Of a DNA stretch of 64,000 bases, positions 35,135 to 45,610 are shown one piece after another; within the stretch, counting starts at the first letter, position 1; each line of letters starts with the position of its first letter. The translations under genes were made by a program, and so were the position numbers. This DNA is from Annona cherimola (Eukaryota > Streptophyta > Magnoliopsida > Magnoliales > Annonaceae). The notes beneath the pieces are model-generated. The model had not been told where the DNA came from and ran no database searches. It saw nothing but the letters and a program-made list of their open reading frames with translations. The DNA lies in NCBI GenBank assembly GCA_030490835.1, contig CM059975.1:3623579-3687578 (forward strand), given 5' to 3'.

Positions 35135-35386
35135 ATTCACCCGGGTCTACTTCACCCATTTTTTATTTTTTTGAAAATTTTCTCATGAAAACGTTAATTT
35201 AAGTGCATTTAAAATGTGTATAACTTTTTACTATTTTTGGTATTTTTAGATATTTTTAAATTTTTTTTAAATTAGTGACATTTTTAGTAATTTTATATAC
35301 ATGTTAAATACATTTAGATTAACGGTTGTGCAAAAAAATTTTCAAAAAAAAATTAAAAAAATAAGTGAAATACACCCGGGTGTATT
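35135..35386. repeat. Foldback element P2
   Basis: Ends are CACCCGGGT (left) and ACACCCGGGTGTATTG (right). The arms carry the family words ACGTTAATTTAAGTGCATTT and AAATACATTTAGATTAACGG. The halves are unequal, so part of the right arm is deleted. The tip module is ACCCGGGT-type, different from the elements at 43.0 and 49.9 kb. Confidence 0.65.
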
Positions 35387-35505
35387 GAGGCTCAATCCAT
35401 TATGTTTTGATGCTAAGTAACTTCGGGAATGGCCTTCGACCAAAAAAAAAAAAAACACTTTGGGGAATGGTCGAGAGTCACTCGAAACAATAGCATTCAT
35501 ACGTT

Positions 35506-35518
35506 CACTACAAGAAAA
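35506..35518 (+). mobile_element. Orphan CACTA transposon terminus
   Basis: CACTACAAGAAAA is the canonical terminal sequence of plant CACTA (En/Spm) transposons. The matching TTTTCTTGTAGTG end was not found downstream in this window, so this is a truncated element or solitary end. The next ~350 bp are AT-rich and non-coding. A weaker relative (GCTACAAGAGAATT) occurs near 44640. Confidence 0.6.
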
Positions 35519-36399
35519 TTCGTTTTTGGCAATCCTTATTTTAGCAATTAAAAAAATTTTATTAGTGAGAACAAATATTTATGTAAAAGTGAAAATTATT
35601 CTTGCTTATGATAATGTTTTATATATGGCAAGAAGTGATGCTTTTAATATCTTATAGATAAGAAAAATATTCTAGCAGTTTACGATGATGCTTTTCAAAT
35701 TAAATCAAAAGTTAATTGCTCATTCGAAACTAATTTCTTCTTAATGACTGTTATATTACATAGGCCATCAACTATTCACAAGCAAGTTTTTTTAACAACT
35801 AAAATTTAATTTTTTGTAACGAAATTTTAATGGATAAAAACCAAAAAAATTTTAGTGGTGGGATAGATTTGAAGTGCTTTTTGATAGTTAAATCATTGTT
35901 ATAACTAGGCTTTCCGCGCAAGTTAGGGAGCCACAAAAAAGTTACAGCGTAGGTGGAACTTAGAAGGGTTTAACATGCATGTACAACACCTCGGCATGCT
36001 TTGAACTTTTAAAAGTGCAATCATCCAACAATTACCACTTTTCTTTTAGAATCTAGAGCAATGATTCATCATAGCTTAAAAAACTCGATTTTATTTTTCT
36101 TAAGATGCATTTGCATAGAAAATTGAAATAGAAAGGGTATAATAAAAAATAATCAAGCGATGTAAATGAAAGTAACCGAAAGAGGCCATCCTGTACACTC
36201 TATAAGCTGACTTTATTGTTTCCAATTCCCAAAATGTATTATCTTGTTCCTCGTCTAACAATAAAGATAATAAGTAAATCTGGTTCCTTGAATGTTCGTC
36301 TTCTGCAACCTTGATTTTTTGCCCCTTCTACACCAATAAGTAGCTATAATGAACTGAGTGGCTAATAGTGATGTCTTCCTAGGTATTCCTTGGCAATGG

Positions 36400-38400
36400 G
36401 CTAGCTTGTACAAATTGCACTTGTAGTCTATCTATCCAGAGAGAATCTAACCATTTTACCATTCCATATCTTCCATTTGCAACTTCTCGTCATGAGCTCT
36501 CTTAACTTAACAATGCTCTTCTAAGTATAAGAGTCAAAATTTTGAAACATCAAAACATCACAAAAAAATTTTAATTTTTACATTTCCATAATCCGAATGA
36601 GGAAAGTATTTTTCTTTAAGAACCTACTGATAAAAAGAGTCATTTGAATGTACAAGCCACCAAGCTTATTTTGCCGGAAGAGCCAAGTTGAAAGTTGTGT
36701 CATAGAAACTCATCCCACCATCAATCTTCAAGCCACACATCCGCTTTCAAGAAACCCAAGACATTTTCTTTTTGCCCATTGGTCTTATCTACTAAAATTT
36801 GCTTATCATGGCATTGAGATCATCAAAAATTTTGGCAACAAAAAGAAACTTATCGCATAGTTTGGATCATTACTTTAATCAAAACCTCTTTTCCTACTTA
36901 TTATAGAAGGTTACATTCACAACCTTGAAATTTCTATCATATCCTTTCTTTTAAGTATCTAAAGATTGCATTCTTCGATCATCCAATACATTCTAGAATA
37001 CCCAGATATGATTTGATTTGCTACCCCTACCAAGCTCCTCTTTCTTGACAACACTCACATTAACATTAAAATATAGTGCAGTTTTGACTAAATTCATGCT
37101 TTGACCTGAGCATCTACCCTAGATATGTAGGAGTCATTTCAAACGCAGAATCTCTTGTCCATTAACTCTAACAGATAAAAGTTCATCATCTGTAAAGAAC
37201 AAATGATAAATTATCGGTCCATGTAGATTAATCCTTAGACCATGCAAGTGCCCCTTTTTTGTTTACTTTAGAAAGGAGTTGTAATAATCCTTCAACACAG
37301 ATTAGCAATAAGAATGGGGGTAGAAGGTCTCCTTGCTGTAGACTCTTGCTTGAAAAGAAGGATTCCATTTTAAACCCATTTATGGACACTTTGTAGGATA
37401 CTAAACTCAAGAAGCTTTTAATCCAATTAATTCACCTCTCATTGAAGTTCATTCTACTCATCATGTGGCATAAATATTCCCATTTAACCCTGTCATAGAC
37501 CTTGGACATGTTTAACTTGATTACAACCTCCTCTTTCTTCCTCTTCTTCCTTTTCGTTAATTCATGAATGGTCTCGTACAAATTAATATGTTATCTGTGA
37601 ATAATCTATTCGGGACAAACACATTTTGTTTTTTTGAGATGATATCTTTAAGGCGCGCACACACACCTTCAACTTATTAGCAAAGACCTTTAACTTAACT
37701 TTATATAACACATTGCATAAGCTGGTCAGTTTGAAGTTTGTAACCTTTGTTGCTCCCATCTTCTTTAGGATTAACACAATTATTATTGAGTTAATGTATG
37801 TTGACTTCCTCCTCTGAAGATCTACATCAACAATCTCTACAAAATCCTTACACGCTTTAAACAGATCCTCTCCGACCATCATCTAGTGCTTCATGAAGAA
37901 TTCAACAGATATACCATCAGGGCCAAGAGCTTTTGTTAGGTTCATAAACTTCAAAACATTTTGGACCTCTTGCCTCCTCAAATGTTCAGTTAGTATTTCT
38001 AGCTTTTGTCAAAAATTTTAATTGGAATGGTTCCAATCACATGATCAATGTAATTTGGATTGTCAAACTTGAATATCTTTGAAAGCATACCGTTGCTAGT
38101 GGCTCTTTGTACCTTTGTGGCTAACTACCATTCCCGTCTTATCTTCAAGGCTCTTAATTTTTTTTTTTTTGCAACTTGTTGCTATCTGTTGGGAAAAAAA
38201 CTAATATTTTTGTCATTAAATTGCATTAAATTTACATGAGCCCATTGTTTCCATATGATTTTCTCTTCTTCTAGCAACAAATTGATTGTCCTTTCATTAA
38301 TGTATTTTTTCATCCATTTTATCTGTTGCAAGCAAGATCATTGCACAAACCAACTCATTTTGCTTTTTAAGAATGTCACATACTAGAGTCCCTCTGTTCT
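36400..38400 (-). pseudogene. Decayed L1-type LINE (reverse transcriptase region)
   Basis: Minus-strand remnant with many stops and frameshifts. In order are a GPDG-type block (KALGPDGISVEFF, about 37930), NFKLTSLCNVLYKV and KVFANKLKV (37583-37882), and FKMESFFSSKSLQQGDLLPP (37228-37410). After a frameshift comes YHLFFTDDELLS (about 37200), the catalytic xxDD box with both aspartates kept. The downstream pieces (about 36700-36850) resemble the region after the reverse transcriptase (SFFLLPKF). Limits are approximate because both ends fade into unrecognisable sequence. Confidence 0.8.
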
Positions 38401-38454
38401 GTATATTCTAGATGGAAAGTCTTTGTTCATATTTTGTAATCTTTCTGTGAATAC

Positions 38455-38918
38455 TAGGAGTGTAAATAAGATTAGTTTCAACCCCAAAACCAACTAACAT
38501 AACCTAATTTATAATTTTGAAAAAAATAAATTATATAACTCGATTTGAATTGACCCGATTTCATATATTAGTCTACAATATAATAAATTATTAATAAATA
38601 ATCTTACGTTATCATATAACACATAGGAATTAACTAGATATTATTACTTTGAAATAAGATTATTTAGCAATCGTATCTTTGTATAAGTCATAAATTAGAA
38701 AATATTCATATAAAAAGGATTAATTTTTATTCTTTCATATAAATTTATATTTTAAAATAGATTTAATTAAGCAAAATATTTTTAAATATTATATATTTAT
38801 TAACCCAATTTTTAACTAGAACCGAACCAATTTTTATAAGGTTAAAATAAGATTTGATTGAGATTTTATAAAGTGAAGTTGTGTTTACCCCAACCCGAGT
38901 CAACGATTTACACCCCTA
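38455..38918. mobile_element. hAT-like MITE with exact 8-bp target duplication
   Basis: 464 bp. Terminal inverted repeats TAGGAGTGTAAAT and ATTTACACCCCTA fit the hAT pattern. It is flanked by GTGAATAC at 38447-38454 and 38919-38926, an exact 8-bp target-site duplication. The interior is AT-rich and non-coding. It inserted just beyond the 5' side of the L1 remnant. Confidence 0.9.
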
Positions 38919-39324
38919 GTGAATACTACCAAACCCAACCAAGCTATGATGACTAGTTGCCAATCAGTTTTACCTCCTTGCTTTTTGCCCAAAAGACCGG
39001 AGACCTAACCTCTTTCTTTGGTCTCCTTATTTTTCTTTTGATGTTGAGAAATAATTGGATAGGGCTGTGGTTAGAGGTGGCAGCTGCGATGTGCCGAAGT
39101 TGTGCAAAAGGTAGAAAGTTCAACCACTCACTTATTTGCTAGCCCATGATTAAGCCATGCCTTAACACGATCCTTTCCCATTCTATGTTTATATCCCATG
39201 TCTCACAGATAACAGTCATTAATTAAGTCTCTGAATTGCCCCATCTGCTTCTTTGATCTATTCTTGCAGACACTGCTGTATTTAGAAGAGAGTTATGTTT
39301 ATATACGACTTAATCGTATATTGA

Positions 39325-39640
39325 ATTATATGCAATATTTATTTTTTTAATTTTTTATTTATTATTTGTTTCTTTTTTTCATGAATATGTTTTAAAAAAT
39401 GTATTTAACCCACATACCAAGTTTTTCCATTTTACAATAATTTTACATATTTATTTTTTATTTTTAAAATACCAATTTTAGGGGTATTGTAGTCAATTTC
39501 ACCCCTTAAAAATTTTAGTTTTTAAAAAATAAAAATAAAAATGTAAAAATATTATAAAATGATAAAACTTGACATGTTGATTAAATATATTTACAAAACA
39601 TGTTTATAAAGAAAAAATAAAAAAAATAAGTCAAAAAATA
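39325..39640. repeat. Foldback element P6 (diverged)
   Basis: Imperfect inverted repeat with the family core: ATATGTTTTAAAAAATGTAT, ACCAAGTTTTTCCATTTT, a centre around AGGGGTATTGTAGTCAATTT, then ATGATAAAACTTGACATG and ACATGTTTATAAA. Just left of it is ATACGACTTAATCGTAT (about 39302-39318), a short palindrome that may be its tip module. The right tip does not match it. Confidence 0.55.
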
Positions 39641-39648
39641 AAAAATAA

Positions 39649-39736
39649 ACCACGAAATATCATATAGAGCTTTAGAAGAACCAACAACTTTATTAAAATC
39701 CCCAATTAACCACCACGAAATATCATATAGAGCTTT
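39649..39736. repeat. 25-bp direct repeat, 63 bp apart
   Basis: ACCACGAAATATCATATAGA followed by GCTTT occurs at 39649-39673 and again, without mismatch, at 39712-39736. It directly adjoins the foldback element to its left. Non-coding. Confidence 0.85.
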
Positions 39737-42533
39737 CAGGGTTCAGAGCAAAGCCCCTGTTTCATTCATTCTAGCGCTATCTGGATTGCCTTAAATTCCT
39801 GTTAACCTCCACTTATGTTTCTGCCAATATCTGAAATTTCAGCATGCATATGACTGGGGGAAAATGATCATACGATCACACCTGTGTCATTATTCTGCAT
39901 CATGGCCAGATCGTCTCTTCTATCATTGCTTGAAACCATAAGACAAGAATCAAGCTCCACTTTTCTCCGAACCTCCTCCATTTCATCCTTCTTCTGTTCT
40001 GTTTCTGACAAAAAGACTGTTTTTCGGACTCTTAACCCAGAGCACACCTAGCTTGACTGCTGGATCACCACGCAGAAAAATGGAAAGCCCAGAAAAAGTT
40101 CCCTACCACTCTCCAGATGCCATCGACGGTTGCATGTGCCGGCCGGCCGTATATATGAACCAACGACAACGACATATAAATATGTACAGCCAAGCTTTCG
40201 ATGGAGCTTAAAAATGTGATCGAAATGCGTCAGCAGGAATAGGATTGGCATTAGTGTTGTTAATAATTTGGCCGAAATCTTCCGTCTTCGCCAAATGAAA
40301 CAAATTAAAGCTACATATAGCCATAAATTAAACATTGTCGCATCGATCAAACTAAATTACTTGAATATAAATGTGAACTCATTCAGTATTGACACTATGG
40401 GGGGCACATACCGGATAATGGAACACATGTTAGACTAATTAGGTTGATGTCTGCATTTTTCCCATATATTTGGTTTTAAATAATACCCACAACAGAGACG
40501 TCATTTTTAAGGACCAGCTATATTAGTTACATGCCAAGAACTAGGTAAGGAAAAAATATATTGCAGAGGGTGTATTTAGATTTAAAAAATGCAAAGTAAA
40601 ATGGAAACAAAAAAAAAGAAAAAGAAAAAAGAAAATAGTAGTTTTAAAAGGAGACAACGCATGACTGGGTCTGGGTTCCATGAATGTGAAGATCGATTTA
40701 TTTATCTGACCGGGCTGCTTTTCGTGAAGAGAAATCTTCATCCCGCGACGGCGGCCTTCCATTTTTGCACGTACGAGTTAGCTACGGCAGCGCGACCGCC
40801 ACAATAACCTTCGGGTCATGTGCTGGCGCCAAAATGTCAATGATATATAGCCGGCCATGCACGTAACGTAACTAATTCTGTTTCAAATTTCGTTGCTAAT
40901 CGCCCGATCCTCGTGGGTGGATCTAGAAAACAGGATGTGCCACACGGCACTATCTCGGCTTTTGAGTATATGATGTTAGCATGAGTCCTAGTCATTGTCC
41001 AACAACTTCAATTTATATATATAATAACTTATTTTGTACATTTATATGTAAGTATATATAATAACTTATTTTGTACATTTATATATATTATAACTTACAG
41101 TTTATTTGACTCAAAATAGACTTGACACGCATTAAAATATATTAATATACGGCCTAAAGTGGGAGACTTTGTTTCGACGCGCGGCTCACATGAATTTTTT
41201 GACAACAGTTGTACATGGTAGGATGTGTGGTGGCGTTATTCTCGTCAGTTTCTGAGGGAGCATCCCTTGTTATGTTAGGATAAATATGAATTTTTTTTAT
41301 GAAAAGACAAATAAGAATATTGGTTGAATGATTGTAAAATATTGTTAGTAAATTGTAAGAATGTGTTGGTATCTAAATGTAATATTAGTTAAGATTGTGT
41401 AATATATAAATACCCATTAAAAATATATATTAATACCATCGCACGAGATCCATTTTAAGTCAAATATACAGTAACTTATAATATATACATGATAAGAACT
41501 ATATGTAGATATCCTTCTAAGTTCTAACTGAATCTTACGTAAAAAAAAATTGTAACTTAATTATTCTAGTGACGGTTTGATCGCCCACAGAAATATCTGC
41601 ATGCACTACAGCTATGGCACGCATACATTAATTAACCTATAGAACTTGATTTGGTGGACGCTTAGGTACGTGTAAGCCAAGCCATTCACCCCGTGCATAC
41701 AAATGGACCATATCTTATTTTTGGAAGCAAGCTGACCTAGCTAGTGATCTGAGTAGGATTAAATGAATATGTAAGTCACAGAATTAATTGCCATAGACTA
41801 TTGGATACACCGTTGTCGTATTTGGGCTTGTTTTAGAGCAACCGATAAAAGAACCATCTTTATCTACGTGCAAGGAAAGATTTCGTAGCAATTTCGACCA
41901 TTTTACGTAGTCAATCGCCACGTTTCTCTGACCATTCAATGAATAATTAAAAAGAAAGAACGGAAGCATTCATGGAGCTTGGGTAAAGTAATTAGTAAAC
42001 TCAGCCACCGTGGCAGTTCTTTAGCAATTCAATGGGTCAATAATCGATTTTCAATTTGGACCATTATTTAATTATTAGCAGCACTTTTTTTTTTCGAGGT
42101 TCCCAATCCGATGTGAAATGAAAAAGTTGTGTTCCATGCCGTTGATCTAACTTAAATCGTTCAAGTTATTTTTAATTTTTACAAGAGAATAGTTTAGTAA
42201 AATCCGCTTTTAACAGAGATACGATAGATAATTGAAATTATAAATAATAATTTAAAGTATCAAAATAGTCAAAAATACAAAAGAGGTTTGGTTAGTGCCT
42301 TCTAGATCAACATTTTCATTATATTTAAAATTATTTACTTAAATAAGAATGTAATTATTACTTAAGTAAAATATTGGCTGGTGAAAAATAAGTCATCTAT
42401 AATAAATATTTTCATCCTTTAAAATATTTACTTTTAGAAACTTTCATTTATTTTCTTAGCGAAATAAGAAATTTCAAACGAAGTGAACAAGTAGGACATC
42501 ATTATAAATTAAATGCTTAAAAAGTATTTGAAA
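39737..42533. other. Non-coding
   Basis: No gene recognised. The minus-strand 100-aa frame at 40048-40350 lacks motifs. 41016-41085 is a short tandem duplication (TATATAATAACTTATTTTGT, about 37 bp apart). 42300-42500 is AT-rich. The region 40050-40900 is less AT-rich but shows no exon structure I can support. Confidence 0.5.
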
Positions 42534-42962
42534 TAAGAGAAAATGATGTGATATAATATGTGTAATAATGAGGAATAAAGCGAAAAAATTAAAATAGATA
42601 GTTTAGTTTTATGAGTAGTTGTGTAGAAACAATTGAAAAATAAGATAATTTATATATGAAAAAGTAAAGAAATAATTGAAAAACATTATAGTTATTAAAA
42701 GGGACTGCAATCTTTAAAAAATTCAAAAAATATCTAAAAATCTTCAAAAAGGTAAAAAATTTTACACGTGTTAAATACATTTAGATTAACGGTTGTAAAA
42801 AAATTAAAAAAAAATTAAAGAATGAGTTAAATGCACCGAGTGTACCGAACCTAAGTGCACTTGGGTGCATTTAGGCATACTCGTAGTAAGAGTGAAAGTT
42901 TTAAATTAAAAAATTTTGGTTGAAAATTTTTATTATGAAATAAACATACCTTAAAGTTGATT
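42534..42962 (+). mobile_element. TGTGTTTGG-family MITE split by a foldback insertion
   Basis: 42534-42690 matches the left two-thirds of the family (AAATGATGTGATATAATATG, AGTTGTGTAGAAACAATTGA). 42883-42962 continues with its 3' third (AGAGTGAAAGTTTTAAATT). Between them sits half of a foldback element. The order shows the foldback family moved after this MITE. Confidence 0.65.
42695..42880. repeat. Foldback element P3, single arm with a hairpin tip
   Basis: Contains AATATCTAAAAATC, GGTAAAAAATTTTACACGTG and AAATACATTTAGATTAACGG, the right arm of the foldback family. It ends in a tip that is itself palindromic: ATGCACCGAGTGTACC, then AAGTGCACTTGGGTGCAT. The other arm is missing. Confidence 0.65.
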
Positions 42963-43022
42963 CTTTGAAAATGCTCCAAGAAACCAGTTTCCAGCTTGGA
43001 TTGGTGCAGCTTTTTAGAGTAC

Positions 43023-43417
43023 TGATCTTCTACGACCGGTCGGAAATCCGGTGATTTCCGACCGGTCAAAAAATATTTTTTTTTGTTTTTTTTTTGAAAA
43101 ATAATTTTATAAACATGTTAATCTAGTTATATTTAATCTATAAACCAAGTTTTATCATTTTTAGATATGTATATATATTTATTTAGGATTTTTAAATACA
43201 GGGGTATTTAAATCATTTTAAGAATATTTAAAATGACTTAAATACCCCTGTATTTAAAAATTCAAAATAAATATATATACATATCCAAAAATGGTAAAAC
43301 TTGATTTATAGATTAAATATAACTAGATTAACATGTTTATAAAATTATTTTTCAAAAAAAATTAAAAAAATATATTTTTTGACCGGTCGGAAATCTCCGG
43401 CCGGTCGTAAATGATCA
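43023..43417. repeat. Foldback element P4
   Basis: A 395-bp palindrome. Outermost are TGATCTTCTA and its inverse-like AAATGATCA. Next is a GC-rich, internally palindromic tip module: CGACCGGTCGGAAATCCGG then GATTTCCGACCGGTC on the left, and GACCGGTCGGAAATC then CCGGCCGGTCG on the right. The inner arms (AACATGTTAATCTAG, AATCTATAAACCAAGTTTTA) pair well around a centre of AGGGGTATTTAAATC and its inverse. Non-coding. Confidence 0.85.
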
Positions 43418-44927
43418 TTCGGCAGCTTTTTAATGCATATATATGCCTAAACACTGCATGATTAAAAAATTGTACACGCTATATTTTAAAAAAAGGGACA
43501 TTATTACTATGCTTATTATTTTACATATAGAGTGAGATATGTCAGGGCGCAGTTACTTACTGCACCTTAGTTGGCTACAATGAGCCTTACTTGATGATAA
43601 AATTAAAGTCTAACTTATTCATTGCATTTGAAATTATTTATTTAGCTAAAATATTGTGTGCATGTCCTTATCTAAAAAGGCCAAAACTCAATGTAATAAA
43701 TTTTTTTACTTAATATATCAATTTCAAACCTGTTAATTAATCATCTTCCAACTTACCTAAAACATCAATCTTATGTAGATAAGTTATTATATAAATTATT
43801 ATAACGTTTTTATTTTTAATATTTTTTGAATTTAAAAATAAAAATTAGACAATATCGATGGGGCTACATGTTTCGCAAAAATAAAATTTAAAAAAAAGAA
43901 TATGGTAACTAAATAAGCTGCGGCTATCGGCAATGTCTATATGACCGGGCCAAAGATCTAAAACCTTAATTAGCGGGTTTAAGATGTTTTCTTGAAATAT
44001 CTCATTCTCGGCATCCACCTGCCTCACGTACTAAAACTGAAAGTCCAACAACATTAATATAGGTAATTGATTGGGCCATGGTGATCAAAATTCCCATTCT
44101 TGCACGGATAAGCATGATTATTTAATAGTCTCGTTGTTAATAAGGGTATTCGTTTAATCGAATTCCATCACCATCAGAATTGTGGATTCATCTAGAAGCA
44201 AAAGTGGGCCACTGATGATCTATAAATGTCCTAACCCATCAACTTCCTAGCTCCATCCAATACGAGTAGCGTAGATGCCCAATATTTCGTGTTGGCTCCG
44301 TGATCTCCAACACAAATATCTCCACCAAGCTTGCTACCTGATCATTGGAATTTTTGGAGCCCATGATATTTGTAGATGGTCCACAAAAGGAAGAAAGCCA
44401 AGCCGACTGGTCCTTCTTTAATTCCAATCTAATTCACATATATAACCCGTAATCGGTTAGAAATGGTTCTCCCGCACGTCAAGCCACCATGATCGATCTT
44501 GTGGGTCCCAAATCAGCTAGCGTTGCCAAAAAAATCCTACCACTTCAATTGGCTCGAAATCCAACATATTGCCAAGCGACACCCTCTTGATTATATTTTA
44601 CAATGTTGTATTTTAATAACTTTAAATTAATTACAATCGCTACAAGAGAATTAACATTTTGCAACATATTTTTAAAAGTGTTGAGCACCTTTTATCTTAA
44701 AAGTTTAAAAAAATTAGCTTTTTAACAATAATAATATAGCAGATACTGCAAACAATAACATTTTAAGGACAGCACTTGGCCACTTATTGCTAAAAAGAGT
44801 TATACTTTAATGAAAATTTCAAGAAATAGTGAATAAAGTCTTTTCGAAATGACTTTTAATGAGTTCATGGTACAAATGACTACAATGAAATCATCATATA
44901 AATTTATATATATATATAAATATATTT
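43418..44927. other. Non-coding
   Basis: No gene recognised. The minus-strand frame at 44239-44427 has no known motif. Contains the CACTA-like word near 44640. Confidence 0.5.
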
Positions 44928-44944
44928 AGAAAGAGACAAATTTT

Positions 44945-45179
44945 GCCAACGAGGAGGTGACCTGGTAAGTCAAAATACTAGCAACTTTGTCAGAGGTCTT
45001 GTGTTCAAAACCTGCTAAATACAACGCAGGTGCATATGTCCTTCTGTAACAGAAGTAATTATATAGTTATCCCTCTTAAGTGTGAGAGTATTTATAGGAT
45101 ATCTCTTTATGGTGAGGATTGTGAATGAGCCTAATTTGTAATATTAAAATATCACTATATGTAATACAAATGAAAAAAT
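44945..45179 (+). mobile_element. tRNA-derived SINE, second copy type
   Basis: Opens GCCAACGAGGAGGTGACCTG (A box around GGTGACCTGGTAAG) with a degenerate B box TGTGTTCAAAACC about 50 bp on, and ends with TTTGTAATATTAAAATATC and an A-rich tail. Flanks AGAAAGAGACAAATTTT (44928-44944) and AGAAAGACAAATTTT (45180-45194) are a plausible target-site duplication with a 2-bp length difference. The 3' end shares TAATTTGTAATATTAAA with the SINE at 55.6 kb. Confidence 0.75.
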
Positions 45180-45319
45180 AGAAAGACAAATTTTAACATC
45201 ACTAAAAGTTCAATTTCTTATTATAAGTGTGCATTTTTTTGTTTTACAAAAAATTTTGAAACTATTTTTGAATGTTAGTTCAAGCTAATATGGAATTTTT
45301 TTTGATTGAGCTAATATAT

Positions 45320-45610
45320 GGTGTGTTTTTTTGGGATATAAACATGTCAACCAAAACTTTTCAATCTAAAACTTTTCACTCTCCATAACTACTCTATTTT
45401 TTAATTATTTTTTCACATTTTCCTATACAAACTACCCTACTTTTCAATCATTTCTACACAACTATCTATACAACTAACCTATCTATTTTAACTTTATTCT
45501 CTTTACTTCTCATCATTACTCCTATTATATCACATCATTTTCTATCAATGTGACAACTTCTATCTCAAAAATTTTTCATCAAAAGTTTTACCTCTAACCA
45601 AACACACCCA
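45320..45610 (-). mobile_element. MITE of the TGTGTTTGG family, copy 3
   Basis: Minus-orientation copy with ends GGTGTGTTTTTTTGGG and ACCAAACACACCC. Inside are TTTTCAATCTAAAACTTTTC, ACTACCCTACTTTTCAATCA and ATATCACATCATTTT. Well preserved, non-coding. Confidence 0.85.
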
